From: Lathyrus oleraceus
Lineage: Eukaryota > Streptophyta > Magnoliopsida > Fabales > Fabaceae
Reading direction: 5' to 3'
Length of the DNA stretch: 64,000 nt
Assembly: GCF_024323335.1 (NCBI RefSeq)
Contig: NC_066583.1
Span: 16,538,665 to 16,602,664 of the forward strand
Positions 48,937 to 61,099 of the stretch are shown here, piece after piece. The stretch's first letter is position 1. Each line of letters opens with the position of its first letter. The notes under the pieces are model-generated. The model ran no database searches, was not told where the DNA came from, and saw only the letters and a list, made by a program, of their open reading frames with translations. The translations under genes and the position numbers were made by a program.

Positions 48937-49995
48937 TAGGTCCATGAGGGTTCATTTGGTACTCATTCCAATGGACATGCCATGGCTAGAAAGATGTTGA
49001 GAGCAGACTACTATTGGCTGACAATGGAGTCTGACTGCTGCAAATATGTGAAGAAATGCCATAAGTGTCAGATCTATGCGGATAAGATTCATATTCCTCC
49101 GACACTTCTGAATGTGATTTCATCACCATGTCCCTTCTCCATGTGGGGAATCAACATGATTGGCATGATAGAGCCGAAAGCGTCCAATGGTCATAGATTT
49201 ATTCTCGTAGCAATTGATTACTTCACTAAGTGGGTTAAAGCGGCATCATATGCAAATGTGACCAGGCAGGTGGTTGTGAAGTTTATCAAGAATTAACTCA
49301 TATGTCGTTATGGTGTGCCAGATAAGATCATTACCGATAATGGATCTAACTTGAACAACAAGATGATGAAAGGGCTGTGTAGTGAGTTCAAGATTGCACA
49401 TCATAATTCCTCTCCTTATAGACCCAAGATGAATGGGGCTGTTGAAGCTGCTAATAAGAATATCAAGAAAATCATACAGAAGATGGTTGTCACGTATAAA
49501 GATTGGCATGAGATGTTGTCGTTTGCTTTACATGGATATCGTACTTCTGTCCGTACTTCAACAGGGGCAACCCCCTTTTCTCTTGTTTACGGCATGGACG
49601 TTGTGCTCCCAGCAGAGGTGGAGATCCCATCAATGAGAGTCTTGATGGAAGCCAAGTTGACTGATGCTGAATGGGTTCAGAGTCGTTATGACCAATTGAA
49701 TTTGATTGAAGAGAAAAGATTGACTGCCATGAGCCATGGTCAGTTATATCAGCAAAGGATGAAGAAAGCCTTTGATAAGAAGGTCAAGCCTCGTGTGTTC
49801 CGAGAAGGTGACCTTGTGCTCAAAAAAGTCTTGTCTTTCGCGCCCGATTCCAGGGGCAAGTGGACTCCAAACTATGAAGGTCCATATGTTGTTAAGATAG
49901 CCTTTTCAGGCGGTGCATTGATACTTACAACTATGGATGGGGAGGATTTCACTCGTCCTGTGAATTCAGATGCAGTCAAGAAATACTTCGCCTAA
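48937..49995 (+). pseudogene. Ogre B integrase, catalytic Asp changed to Asn
   Basis: Begins at TAG 48937-48939 (where VHEG is preceded by a coding residue in the family). The zinc-binding H-H-C-C part is 'VHEGSFGTHSNGHAMARKML' with 'CHKCQIYAD'. The DDE core has 'GINMIGMIEP' at 49150, where the first catalytic aspartate (GID in the family) is AAC, Asn, at 49153-49155. 'YGVPDKIITDNGSNLNNKMM' (second Asp) and 'PKMNGAVEAANKNIKKII' (Glu) are kept. TAA at 49294-49296 breaks the core. The C-terminal part, with 'GDLVLKK' and 'GKWTPNYEGPYVVKIAFSGG', binds DNA and ends 'AVKKYFA' at a TAA (49993-49995). It would join the cDNA ends to target DNA. Confidence 0.92.
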
Positions 49996-50035
49996 AAATA
50001 AAAACAGAATAGCTCGCTAAGTTAAAAACCCAAGA

Positions 50036-50178
50036 GGGCGACTTAAGCAAAAATGAGTGTCTCGGTGGATTGAAGACCCGAAAGGGCGATCCAGGCAAAA
50101 GTTAGAGACATATATAAAAAAGGTGAACATATATCCCGCTAGATGGAGTACCTCACCCTGGGGCGATCTAGGCAAAAA
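50036..50178 (+). repeat. Three GGGCGA..AGGCAAAA repeats after integrase
   Basis: GGGCGACTTAAGCAAAAAT (50036), GGGCGATCCAGGCAAAAG (50084) and GGGCGATCTAGGCAAAAA (50161) follow 'aaaacccaaga', 'aagacccgaaa' and 'cctcaccctg', so each unit has a CCC...GGG pair that can form a small hairpin. Conserved position right after pol suggests a role in RNA handling; that is inference. Confidence 0.6.
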
Positions 50179-51560
50179 AAATATGGATTTGGCAAGTAAT
50201 TGCATCCTGACAAGACTTTGTTCTACAACTGTCATCCGTCAGAGATTCTCGCTCAGTCATCGTCAACCGAAGTTTCAAATACATCGGATTCAGAGTTGGT
50301 GGAGAAATGGTCATTATGTTCAATGTAGCCCTTTTCCAATATATATCACCAATTTAAAATTTATAAAGATCTATGGAGTCTTGCCTTTTGCAGACTACCA
50401 TTCCATCAAATAAATTTGAGCCTTTATCCAATTATTTGCACTCTTATTTGTTTCTATTCAACAAATGTTTTGCATGTTTTAATTGAAAAAATATCATTGT
50501 TTTAAATAATCAAATTTTTCATAATTGGTTTCTTAAACAAAGTGAACATTCACAATGACATAGGGATACTGGGAATGCCTGCAGTGCTCTCCCAAGGATG
50601 GTAAGACTCCCGACAGGGTAAGACATTTGTTCAAATTCCTGGCATGTTTGTTTCCTCTTCCTCCAGGAGCCTTTTATGGTTTTGTTTCTCCCCAAGCAGA
50701 GTGTTGGGTAAGATTATTCATCTCTCCCTCCTCAACAGATATGATCTCATTGGTAGGACAGTATCTGGTGATCTTTGGAAGCTTCTGGTTTATGACTGTT
50801 CCCTTTTAGAGATCCATCTTCCTCTTTGATAACCTCCCCGGTAGAATTGCTTCTACGTCGGAGTTCATCTGTGCTTTGACTTTGCCCCCAGTTGGAATGA
50901 CTGATGCTCATTCCCCTGCAGAGAGCTTTGTGGGCCTGGCTTTCTCTCTTGAGAATGTAGTACCGGATGATTGTGTACTTGTTCGTTGGACTTGTCTGTG
51001 TTAGAAATGTCTGTTTGTCAGCATTCATCATACATAAACCGTGCATAGATGCATAGTGATAACATTCTAGTGTTCATGTTGCATTCTTTGCCATATATCT
51101 TTGTTTGTTATCTCCTGCTAGTTGGTAATATGCTTCCCAAAGCAGATGCTTGTGTTTGATCTCTTCATGTAGAGTCAACCCCATAAGCAAAAAATGTTTA
51201 TCCTTTCTCCCATACTCCCCACCGAGATATGTCCTCGTGGAAGATGGTTGTTTCTATTTCCTCCCAACACATATATTGGGATGGGATTCCCCATTGAGTT
51301 ACATCCTCATAGGGACAAATCTTGATTCAGCGTGCCTCTCTAGTTTGATCCTAGATTGGCTTCTTGTGACTGTTTCTTGCACTCCCCTGTGGTATAGATG
51401 AATAAGTTGCTCAGTAACTAGTAATTACCCATCTTTTCCCTGGCGGAGTCTGTGGTCTTCTACCCTTATACCAGTAGTTGTAAATCCCATTTTTATCCCC
51501 TTGCAGAGTTAACCGTTTTGCTCATCCTAATCGATGACGGTTACTTTTCCGTGGTTGTCT

Positions 51561-52291
51561 ACCCAGTATCCGGTAGATGTAATCCCCTCCTTGACGGTTA
51601 TCTTTATCCAATATTCGGTATTGATATTCCTTCACCCCTTTCCTTTTTGAGCATATCTCTCAATAACCGGTGATATATCTCTTGGATAATTGCTCTAATA
51701 AAGCAATTTATCCCCAGCGAGTCATCTCTCATTTACCCTTTGTTGATAATGATTGTTTCTCCCCTGGATTGGTCATCATTATGTACCTAGTTCTCGGTAT
51801 CCCGATGACCTCTCTATTCGGTCGATTTATCCTTTATTAACCCGGTAACTGGTTGTGGATAATCTTCCATGCGATTATGTTATCTACTTTCTGACAGTAA
51901 TAGATAATATACCTCATGCATTCTTTGGTCGAAGCCTTTTGTTCTTCCCTAGTCGAGTAAGATTCGTATCCCTTTTTATTGAAATCGAATGTCCATCCTA
52001 TAATCGAGTTTGCTTTTAAGCCCTCTTTTGGATGATGAGTGTCTTGGTAATATTCCCCAATTTACGCTTTGGTTTGTCACCTATTATATGCCCAGTAACC
52101 GGTATCCCTGGTGTTCCTTCCTCCCTGCTCCCTATTATTACTTTTTGTCCCCTTGCGGAGTCAGATCTTCCTGAGCTGAAGTTTACCTTTTTAGGTCTTC
52201 CTCAGATGATTTTCGGATGTTTGATATCTCTCACCCTTATACCGGTGTTCGGATCACCTGTCTCTTTGAGCTTATTACCCAGTAACCGGTA
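51561..52291 (+). repeat. Degenerate CCCAGTAACCGGTA motif cluster
   Basis: CCCAGTATCCGGTA (about 51562), CCAATATTCGGTA (51608), ATAACCGGTGATA (51662), CCCGGTAACTGG (51841), CCCAGTAACCGGTA (52091), TTATACCGGTGTTCGG (52235) and CCCAGTAACCGGTA (52278) occur, mixed with CCCCAGCGAGTC-like motifs at 51713, 52336 and 52555. Spacing is irregular, so this is not a simple tandem repeat. Confidence 0.6.
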
Positions 52292-52796
52292 ATACCTCAT
52301 CTCGTTGCTTCCCCAGAGGAATTTTGTTTGGGTGTTTCCCCAGCGAAGTCCCTTAGTGGATTCTCCCAGCCTGAGACTGGATTTTTATCTGAAGTATCCG
52401 TTACGGATAAGTTTTTGCTGTATTGGCATATTCCCCAATACATGCATCTTTGAGTCAGCTCGAGTCTTTCCATGGATTTATTTCATGGATTTCCTTCGTG
52501 TCTCTCAGCAAGTTTCAAGTCGTGACCTGCTCACGCATTTTTATCCCTTTGCTCCCCAGTAAAGTCCCTAGAGGCTCTATCCCATTTATGAGTGTGTTAC
52601 TCCAGGGTATTTTTTGGTTATTCCTGATTTCTTTCTTTATGGACCCATATCTCCACAGAGTATTACCATTTGCATACATACATCTGCATCATGAGGTCTC
52701 TTAGGGACCAAAATTCGTCTCTTTGTTATTATTTAAGCCCATTCTACCTCGTCGAGACGAATATTTTAACCTTCACTTCTCCGGCTAGAATGACCT

Positions 52797-52810
52797 TAAA
52801 TAGGGGCATC
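52797..52810 (+). other. Polypurine tract of Ogre B
   Basis: AAATAGGGGCATC lies immediately before the 3' LTR. It is the expected RNase H-resistant primer for plus-strand DNA synthesis. It is a short and slightly impure purine run, so the assignment is by position. Confidence 0.5.
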
Positions 52811-55800
52811 TGTAAGACCCCAATTTTGGCCCTAAGATCCCTCATGGCATCATAACATTGCATTTGCAAAGCCTCAAGGATCATAGGCATCTTGGTTCCC
52901 CTTGCCTTTGGGTGGGACCTCTTGTGAGTGGTTTGAGATCACCAAGCATGCTTGAATTATGTATCAATGCTCTTCTCATTTTATTTACTAACCAAAAGCA
53001 CAAAAATATGTCACTAACATTTCTTGTTTGTAGCTTGAGCAATCACAAGGTCAAAAAGCTTCTAGGAGATCCTTTGTGCAATGATATGGCCAAGAGAAGA
53101 TGAAGGCAAGCATGGCAATGGTCCCCAAAGCTCTCATCCATAATATATGCCTCCCTAGCATCTCAATTCATCATTTTGATCAAAGCAAGTCAAAGGGTTT
53201 GAGGTTTGTCTCTCAAGGAAACCCTAATTCATCTGTGTACCAAGTGTGTCTTGCCCATGAAGCAACCTCATCCCATGGTCAAATACAATCAAGGGAAGTT
53301 ATTTAATTCATCATTTCATTCATATTTGAGCTTATTTGAGTGTCTTCAATCATCAGTTCATCAAGATATGAGTTGTGGACTTGAGAAGTTGATCAGTCAA
53401 TTCATGTTCATCACAAATTTATTTGTTCATCAAAATGGAGATGATCCCAAAAGCATACATGTTCTTAAGGACAATATGAACAACTTTCATGTTCATCAAA
53501 AATTTATTTGAAGCTTGTAAGGTCATCTCCCATTCCAAGACATTATAGGTCATTTTGACTGAAACCCTAATTTTGGGTCAACTTCCCAAGAACATAACTC
53601 ATTATTTTTTTATGATTTTGAGGTGAGATCAAATGAATTGGAAAGCTGATTGTGTATAATTCAAATGTTATGTTGAACAAATTTTCAAAATCTCAAAATA
53701 AATACATGTGATAATGCAAAACATTATAGGTCACCTTGGACCAAATGCATTGAAAGGCAAAAAAGTCCAACTTCAAGTGCCCATACCATCTTCATCAAAA
53801 ATCCAAATGATGCAAACTTTAAGTCAAAATTGATTGTCTTGAAAAGATCTACAAATTTGATGTTGGAGGTATTTCCATTTGAAGCTTTCATCATCAAAAC
53901 AGAAGGGCTTGAAGTTGGTTCATTTTGACAAAATTCTCAAAGGCATATTTTGTGCATTGAACCTCATGGCCTATTTTCATAAATTTCCACATTTCAAATG
54001 AGTTTTTATTCAATATAACATTTTTTCCTTGTGTCAAGACCTTTCCAACCATTACCCATATGCTTATGTTTGGATTTTCTAATTGGCATTTTCGAAGAGG
54101 TGAAGTTTGAGGCTCATTTATGCATAACATGTTGAAACTCATTACACAAGCCAATTCAATCAAATGTACACGTCCATTTCATCTTGCTTACATCTGAACA
54201 CTCATTTGCCATTGCATTTGGGCCTCCCATGAGCCTGTACAGGCCCATGCATGGAGGCCCCCTCACTTCATGCACACGAATTCTACATGCCTTGCCTCAC
54301 TTTGGGCTATAAATAGAGCTGCTCAGATTCATTCTAAACTAACCTAAAGGCGCCTAAAGCTCTGCAAAAATCAATTCCCACCCATACCAAAGGAACTAAG
54401 TTCATATTTCTTCAAAATTTCATATCTGAAATTCAATTGAATTTGGTTGAATCTTCAGATCTAAAGTTCCTAAACCTTCATCATCTAGTACATTGAAGTT
54501 CTGTTTGGCAAAAGGAAGCAAGGAAAGTGACTCAAAGATTCACAATTCAAAGGTGTTCATCAACTGGTTTTTTCTTTGAAACTCCTTATTCTTTGATCTG
54601 TTGGCCTTGATATTGTGTTGTCTGAAATCCTCTCTATAGAGGCATCATTGTTGTATGCTCAATTTTTGAAATCCATGAAGTTCAGCATGAACACCATATT
54701 TTTCTCCTTCTGATTTCTCTTACTATGGGGATCTAGAAGAGAAACTAATGGTACAGGGGTGATGTACATCACCCCAGCTTTCCAATGATATGAGGATCGC
54801 TCATTTTCATCAAGTTTTTATGACCTGCAACTCTGGCCGGAATCTCCATGCTCGCCGGAGAAGACGGTGGTGTACACCACCGTCCGTTTGCCAGTTTGAA
54901 TCCCAACCATTGATGATGATTTCCAAATTGAATCATGGCTCTTGGATCTTATGACTTTTTTTTATTCCACATGTTCCTCAGTTGACTAAGGTCTACCATG
55001 AGCGCGCGCATGTGGAGCGTTTGATCAGCCACGTCAATTAATGAGGCTTGATCAGACTCCTCTCCTTTTTTCTGATTTTCTTAATTTCCATTTTATTTCT
55101 TTTATTTCATTAAACTTTAAAAAATAATAACTCTCTCATTTTAATTCCAAAAAATATGGGACCAATTGCATTATTTCTCTTTTAAATTCTAGTTTCTAAA
55201 AATGATTCTTAATATTTTTTATTTCATCATTTGATATTTTTTGTGAATTTTCTCTTTTCTGGTCATTTTTAATTTATTTTAAATAGTTTCTGATATTCAA
55301 AAAATACAAAAAAATTTTCTCAACCTATTTGAATGATGATGGATCTATGAAAAATATTCTCATCAATTTTTTAATTGATTTGAGATTTATTTGAGATTTT
55401 AGATCAATTAGGTTATTTTTATTCATTTTTAATTGATAAAAAATAGTTTCTGACCTTTAAAAATGCTGAAATTTTTTGTCAAACTTTGTTTGACCTTGTT
55501 GAACTTAGGATAAATCACTTGGACCTTTCAAGGTTGATTTGAAGTGATTTTGAAGTTTGACCTTTCTTTAATATTTTAATTCAAGTTTATTTCCAAATAT
55601 TAAAAATGCCATAAATATTTTGTTCATTTCTTGACCTCCAATCTTCATCTCACTTCTGTTTTTGATTGTTTGACCATGATCCTCAATGTCATTGGTCAAC
55701 ACTTGTTGATTGGTACATTCTATTTCATTTAATGTCCTTTATTCTTTTCATTTCCATTTCCATTATTCATCTCCTTCTTCTTCTTCTTTCTTTTTGATCA

Positions 55801-56314
55801 ATGAGTTAAAGGTTGATAAGTTAGCATTGATTGGGGAGGCTTAATCTTCTTTGATTCAAATCTAATTCATCTTGATCAATTGATCAAATGAATGGCTTTG
55901 CATTAAGGATAGGTTGCTCCCTAAATCATGCAAAGGACTTAAACCAATACAAGATCAATTCTCTTTTTCTTTTTGGCATGGCAAGTTGTTGGAACTTGGT
56001 TCACTAATCAAGACTTCTAACTTGTGTTGTTGCCTACATTATTATTGACCGGCCTCAGATAGTTGTGACTTCTACATAAGTCCAATTACGATTGCTTAAC
56101 ATAGCACTAAATTTGCCTTATGGCACACTAACTACTAACACTAACCATTAACCATTAACATTTACTTTTTGCACTTTACTTTAATGCAATTTACTATTCT
56201 TGTACATATTATTCATTTGATTTTTCCTTTGCTCACTTGAGCACATGTTTATGTTAATGCAATTTGCCTTTTGCTCACTTGAGCACATAATTGTGTATAT
56301 ACTTTTGTGCTTCT
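52811..56314 (+). repeat. 3' LTR of Ogre B, truncated by Ogre C
   Basis: Collinear with 35374 to about 38882, then cut at 56314 inside the phrase 'tatacttttgtgctt'. The missing last 1.4 kb should continue after Ogre C. It differs from the 5' LTR by scattered substitutions and small indels of a few per cent, so B inserted long enough ago for both LTRs to change. The ORF shadows at 52858-53306 and 53894-54163 have counterparts in the 5' LTR and are not genes. Confidence 0.93.
54308..54315 (+). promoter_or_regulatory. TATA box of Ogre B 3' LTR
   Basis: GGGCTATAAATAGAGCTG lies about 1.5 kb into the LTR. It keeps the consensus lost in the 5' LTR (36890). Confidence 0.6.
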
Positions 56315-59300
56315 TGTAGCACCTCAAATTTGCACCTACCTTTTGTACATACATTCTCATATTAGGTCATTAACATAACATAGTCCATTGCATAGCATTG
56401 CATTGTCCTTTGCCCAAGTGCAAGTCCTTTGACAAATTAGGTCAAACTGGTCAGGAGATCAGTCAATCAAGCAAGCAAGTGCAATTTCCATTGAGACAAG
56501 GCCCTAGGGATGGTCCAACATGTTCACATGACCTAGGGGTCCTTTTGAAGTGTTTTGGTCAAGGATTGGGTGCTCATAAGTCATCAGTCATTGTTCAGTC
56601 CACCAGAAACCCTAGAAAGTCAACTATGGCCAACTGTGGTCAACTGTGCCTGATTTTATGGATTTGAAGGTGGGAGATGGTTTGAAAGGCTTCATTCATG
56701 TTCATATAAGTCTCATTTGTCATTTCAAAGATCAAGATTGGAGAATTTGAAGTCAGACAAAAAGTTTCCTAAAATAGTAAGTTGACCTGTAATTGGAAAT
56801 TGCCAAAAATGGAAAGTTTTGCTCCTCAAATTTACATCATCATACAAGCTTCAAATGAAATTTTGTCCAACATGAAAGTTGAAGATCTTGTTCTCACCTT
56901 TCCAAAAAGTCCATGAACAGTCATTTCTCATTTGTGGTTGGCAAGTTATGATTAAATCATTCTCAAGAATTTTTGAACTTCAAAGTGAGATAACTTCCAA
57001 ACCATTTGGCCAAATTGAGTGCGGTTTTTTGCTACAAGTCATATTTGATGTGCTCTATCAAAATTCTTCATCACATTTCACCAAAAATCATCCAATCAAA
57101 ATGGCCTTTTTCAAGTGGTTTGAATTAAAAAGGGGAGAGTTGAAAAATGGACTTTCAAATTAACCATTTCCTACACTTTTTACCAATTGCCAAGGTTCAG
57201 AAACTACATTTGGGGTGTGCCTAAGCCCATTTTCGTGCAGTAATGATTGGATTTAGCAATTTGCACCTATTGGTCATTTTCACTAATTGGCAAAGTTTGG
57301 CTTAAATTTGATTAACACATTTCATTAACAGTGGACATATATGGTTAATCAAAACAGAAAATAGACCTAACATTCACAAAAACTCAGATCTAGATCCAGA
57401 AAAAGAAACTCTCTCAACTTTTGCTCTGATTTTTCTTCTACAAAAATTCCAATTCCTTGCCATTTACACGACTGAATCATCACCTACTATCACTTTGGAG
57501 TTGGATAAAAGCTGAATTTCACAACTGTAGAGCAAAGAACTACCACTATTCCATTGAGCTTCTCACATGGCAGCTGTTGATTTGGACATTACCAAGCGAG
57601 CTTGAGCCACGATTCTCCCTCTATTCATCATTTGGAACATCACTGTGCATCTGTTTCGACTTGTTGTGACCAAAGAACCACAAAATCATCACTGCCCTCC
57701 AGAACAGGTAAAAATTCGATTCACACCATTGTCCAAATCATGATATGCTTGTTAAAGATCTTTCCATACTGGTTGCCATGAACTTTGAATCGTGGAAAAT
57801 GGTTGAGAATTGAGAGAGAAACATTGAATTAAAGTTTGGTCATCAATTGTTGTTGTGCTTAGTTCTTCATTGTTAGCTCGAATTAGTGAAAACTAAGGCT
57901 GGATCATTGATGTACGTTGTTAGATGATTTGAATGGTATGCTTGTTTCAAAAATCTGGAATAATTGTTCAGCACGATGATGAACATGTTACTGTTGCATA
58001 AACCCTAGATTTTTAAACCCAGAATCGTGCCAGATCTTTGAACCCTCGCTCTGCATGTGTTTCCCATGTTTTTGGCCATGAAGCCAATCAGGCGTGGACA
58101 CGCCCTTAAGTGAAACGCAGCATTTCACTTAAGGGGCCGGTTAATTACCAAACTGCCACTGCCGGTTATTAATTTAATTAATTCATTTTTTTTTCAATTA
58201 TTATTTCACTTGGCATGGCAAACTTAGAAAATTCATAAGTCACTCATTTTTAATCCAAATTTGATGGGATTTTTGTGAATTGCTCCTCATGACCTCTAGT
58301 TTATTATGATGATTTTTCCAGATTTTTTGCACGTGTGGATTTTTAGATGTGCTAGGGTTTGTTCATGTGTGTCCATTTTGTGTATGCCTTGCCAATTTGC
58401 TTGTGAAATGATGATACATGATCCAATGCCTCTCAAACTTTTTGTGCTTAAACTACACATGTTCATGGTGATTTTGGTATAAAGTTTGTAATTTTATCAT
58501 TGCTGGTTATTGAGATATGATGTTTTGAATAGGGGTGTGACAATTTGTGTCACACCATTGATGTCCAACTTCATGATTTTAATTACCATGCTTATTGAAC
58601 TCAAAATGGTCTGGATTTTTGCATGAAGATACTTGTGCATGTTGAGAATGTTTGTGAATTTTTCTGGAGTTTTTTGAATTCATTTCCTATTTGTTTGATA
58701 ATTTCTCCCCTGTTTGACCAAATTGTTGACCTCTTGTGACACATGATGTTATTTGATTTGTGAAATCCTAATGCTTAATTGGATGGATTTGAAATTTGAT
58801 ATGTGAATTGTAGACATATTAAAGTTTGTCATGGTTTTAGTCCCATTCATTTATCATGTTTTATCACTGTTTTATGATTAATTGAAGTTGGTGCATGTTT
58901 TGATGCTTTGTATGAGTTTGCTTGAGCTTACTTTGACTTTCTAATTTTCATTGACCTACTTCCCTGGATCCAGATGAGCTGAAATTTGGTATGCTTATCA
59001 TGTTATGGATGATGATTGATCATGAATTATTTGAAGATTTTTTGAAATGTTTGTGATTGGATTTGAGTTGAATCATTCTGTTGACTTCTATGAGCTCCTA
59101 TTTGCATACTTTGTGCTATTTTGATCATGAAATGATAATAATGAATGATATGAACATGGGACCAATTGGGTTTGATTTCTAATTGTTTGATCTTGATTTT
59201 GGATAAGTTTCATGTTCTGTTTTGATGATTTGATCTCATTTTGACCCTAGTCTTGGACTAGTGGTTTGTGCTCTCACTTTTGAGTTGTGTTTCAGGTTAA

Positions 59301-61079
59301 TAGCACAAATGCTTATGCTTGATGGTGTGCCTCATTTGGAGTTGCTTTCTTGATTGTTTATGACTAATCATTGGTTTGTTTTGTAGGTTTTAAAACTTGG
59401 TCTTGTGCCTTAAGCTTGCACCTTTGTGCATTGACTTGAGTTTGACTATGTTTAATTGACTGTTAACCATTTGCTGTTTAATGTTGGTTTGTCTGAGTAC
59501 TGATTGTATTTGATTGATTTCAGGTACATTAGTTGCTTTAGTTCTATTGAGAACTTGCTTTGATTTGCTTAAGAGCATTTGCATTGAGGTATAACTTCCT
59601 TACTCCATGTAGTCTGGAAGACCTGGCCTGTTACTTGGCCAGGCACCTGTCTGAAGTCCTCCTTAAGAGGCAATGTTTGTGTTTGTTTACATTTGTCCTT
59701 GTACATATTCAAAGACCTCCTAAGTGAAGAGGCATTGGCAGATATAAGGGATGTGCAATCCATCCCCTGTTATTCTGTGTGTCATCTGCTTTGCTCACAC
59801 CACTGTGTTGATGCATTGCAGATATTAACCCAAGATCATTGTACATTGAGTCAGTGTCATATGTGTAGAAGGGTTCCCACTTTCTGAACCCACACATTCT
59901 TGTCTTAAGCTCTCCCAGGCCAGGGATAAGAGCTGTGGAGTCTCATCTTCACTCACCTTTCATCAGCTTCACCCTAACTCTCAATGTTAGGGTTAAGAGC
60001 TAACATTACCCTGTTACAGTGGTTTGTTTGTTGAGGTTGATATGACCCCTCGACTAAAACCTAACCTTGATTGAGCCCATTGATTGCATATAGTGTGTGC
60101 TATTTGTGCTTGCGTGTTTGTTTTTTAGCTTGCTTCCTATGCAAGTTAGGTTTAGTTTGGCTTGCTTCCTGTGCAAGTCATGTTTAGGATAGGCTTGCTA
60201 CTTGTGCAAGTTAGCTAGAAACCTTAACTTAGGGATGAATTTGCATGATAACATCTAGGCTCGAGTCGTAGTCTCCCTAGTTGTGTCTCCCTCTGTTATC
60301 TGGTTAGGCTAGTCCTGTGTCCCTACATAGGGGAACTACGTCGCCCTGATCCTCATACTAGATGAGGTACGTAGGCAGGAGATGAGCAGATCTCTCCGGG
60401 CGCCTGTGTCTTTGTTTTGTCTTTGTGTGTGTCAGGAGATGGATGTAAGCCCAGCGATTGGCATTCCGTATCCTCTTGTTGTGTGCTTGGAGTCCGGTAT
60501 AAGTCCATCAAGTGGCATTTGGTTTCCAGTGTGGGTGTGTTTTGGTTCGGATGCTGATGTAAGTCCAGTGATTGGCATTCGGGCTCCACGTTTGCCTTTG
60601 CCTGTGTTTGTTTGTGTGCGTGTCAGCCGAGCTACGAATGCTCTGATTCTTCTTCGTCCAAGAAGATACGTATGCATAGGATGCGACATCCTAGCGAGCA
60701 TGTGTTTTCCCCAGTCCAAACTACTTTGACTCTGATGTCTATGCCTGATAGACTAAGTAGGCCCAGGATGCGATATCCTGCCGAGTCAGTCTTGTTTGTT
60801 TTCTTGTGTCTCTTTCAGCCAGTGTGTGTGTGTTTGAGCAGTGTTTAGCAACCATTTTCCTTCCTATTGTGCGTGGATCCCGTCGAGTACGACGGATGCG
60901 TAGGGGTGCTAATACCTTCCCTTCGCATAACCGACTCCCGATCCCATTCTCTTTGGTCGCGAGACCATGTTCTTTCCAGGTTTACTCTGAGCGTTTCCTT
61001 TCCCTCTTTTGGGATAAATAACGCACGGTGGCGGCTTTGTTGTTCTTGTTTCCCGCCGGTTTTTTCGCGTAATGCGACA
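56315..61079 (+). repeat. 5' LTR of Ogre C, 4765 bp
   Basis: Begins TGTAGCACCTCAAATTTGCA and ends TTTCGCGTAATGCGACA. It is homologous over its length to the solo LTR at 26139-31944, with large indels. Three copies of a 'gatgtaagtccagtgattgg' type repeat (about 60442, 60497, 60556) and the hairpin repeats at 60129-60210 are shared with it. The frames at 60382-60729 and 60867-61355 are chance. Confidence 0.92.
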
Positions 61080-61081
61080 GC

Positions 61082-61099
61082 TGGCGACTCTGCTGGGGA
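61082..61099 (+). other. Primer binding site of Ogre C (tRNA-Arg type)
   Basis: TGGCGACTCTGCTGGGGA, two bases after the LTR end, identical to the sites of A and B although the LTR family differs. Confidence 0.88.

Larger units (their letters stand above)
49996..52810 (+). other. 3' untranslated region of Ogre B
   Basis: No ORF is supported over 2.8 kb. The start carries three copies of GGGCGAyyyAGGCAAAA; 51560-52300 carries many short motifs of the types CCCAGTAACCGGTA and CCCCAGCgGAGTC, which repeat irregularly. It ends just before the 3' LTR with a purine-rich stretch. Long 3' UTRs are normal in Ogre and are the most variable part of the element. Confidence 0.75.
35374..56314 (+). mobile_element. 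Ogre B, near-complete element nested in Ogre A gag
   Basis: Layout in order: 5' LTR, PBS, leader, ORF1, gag, protease, intron, RT, RNase H, integrase, 2.8-kb 3' UTR, PPT, 3' LTR. The 3' LTR is cut at 56314 by Ogre C, so the last 1.4 kb of B lies off the window. Internal region 12.5 kb plus two LTRs of 4.9 kb gives about 22 kb, in line with Ogre sizes. LTR divergence is a few per cent: I counted about 11 differences in the first 380 bp. Every coding part carries stops, so B depends on others for mobility. It is the most complete element in the window. Confidence 0.93.
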
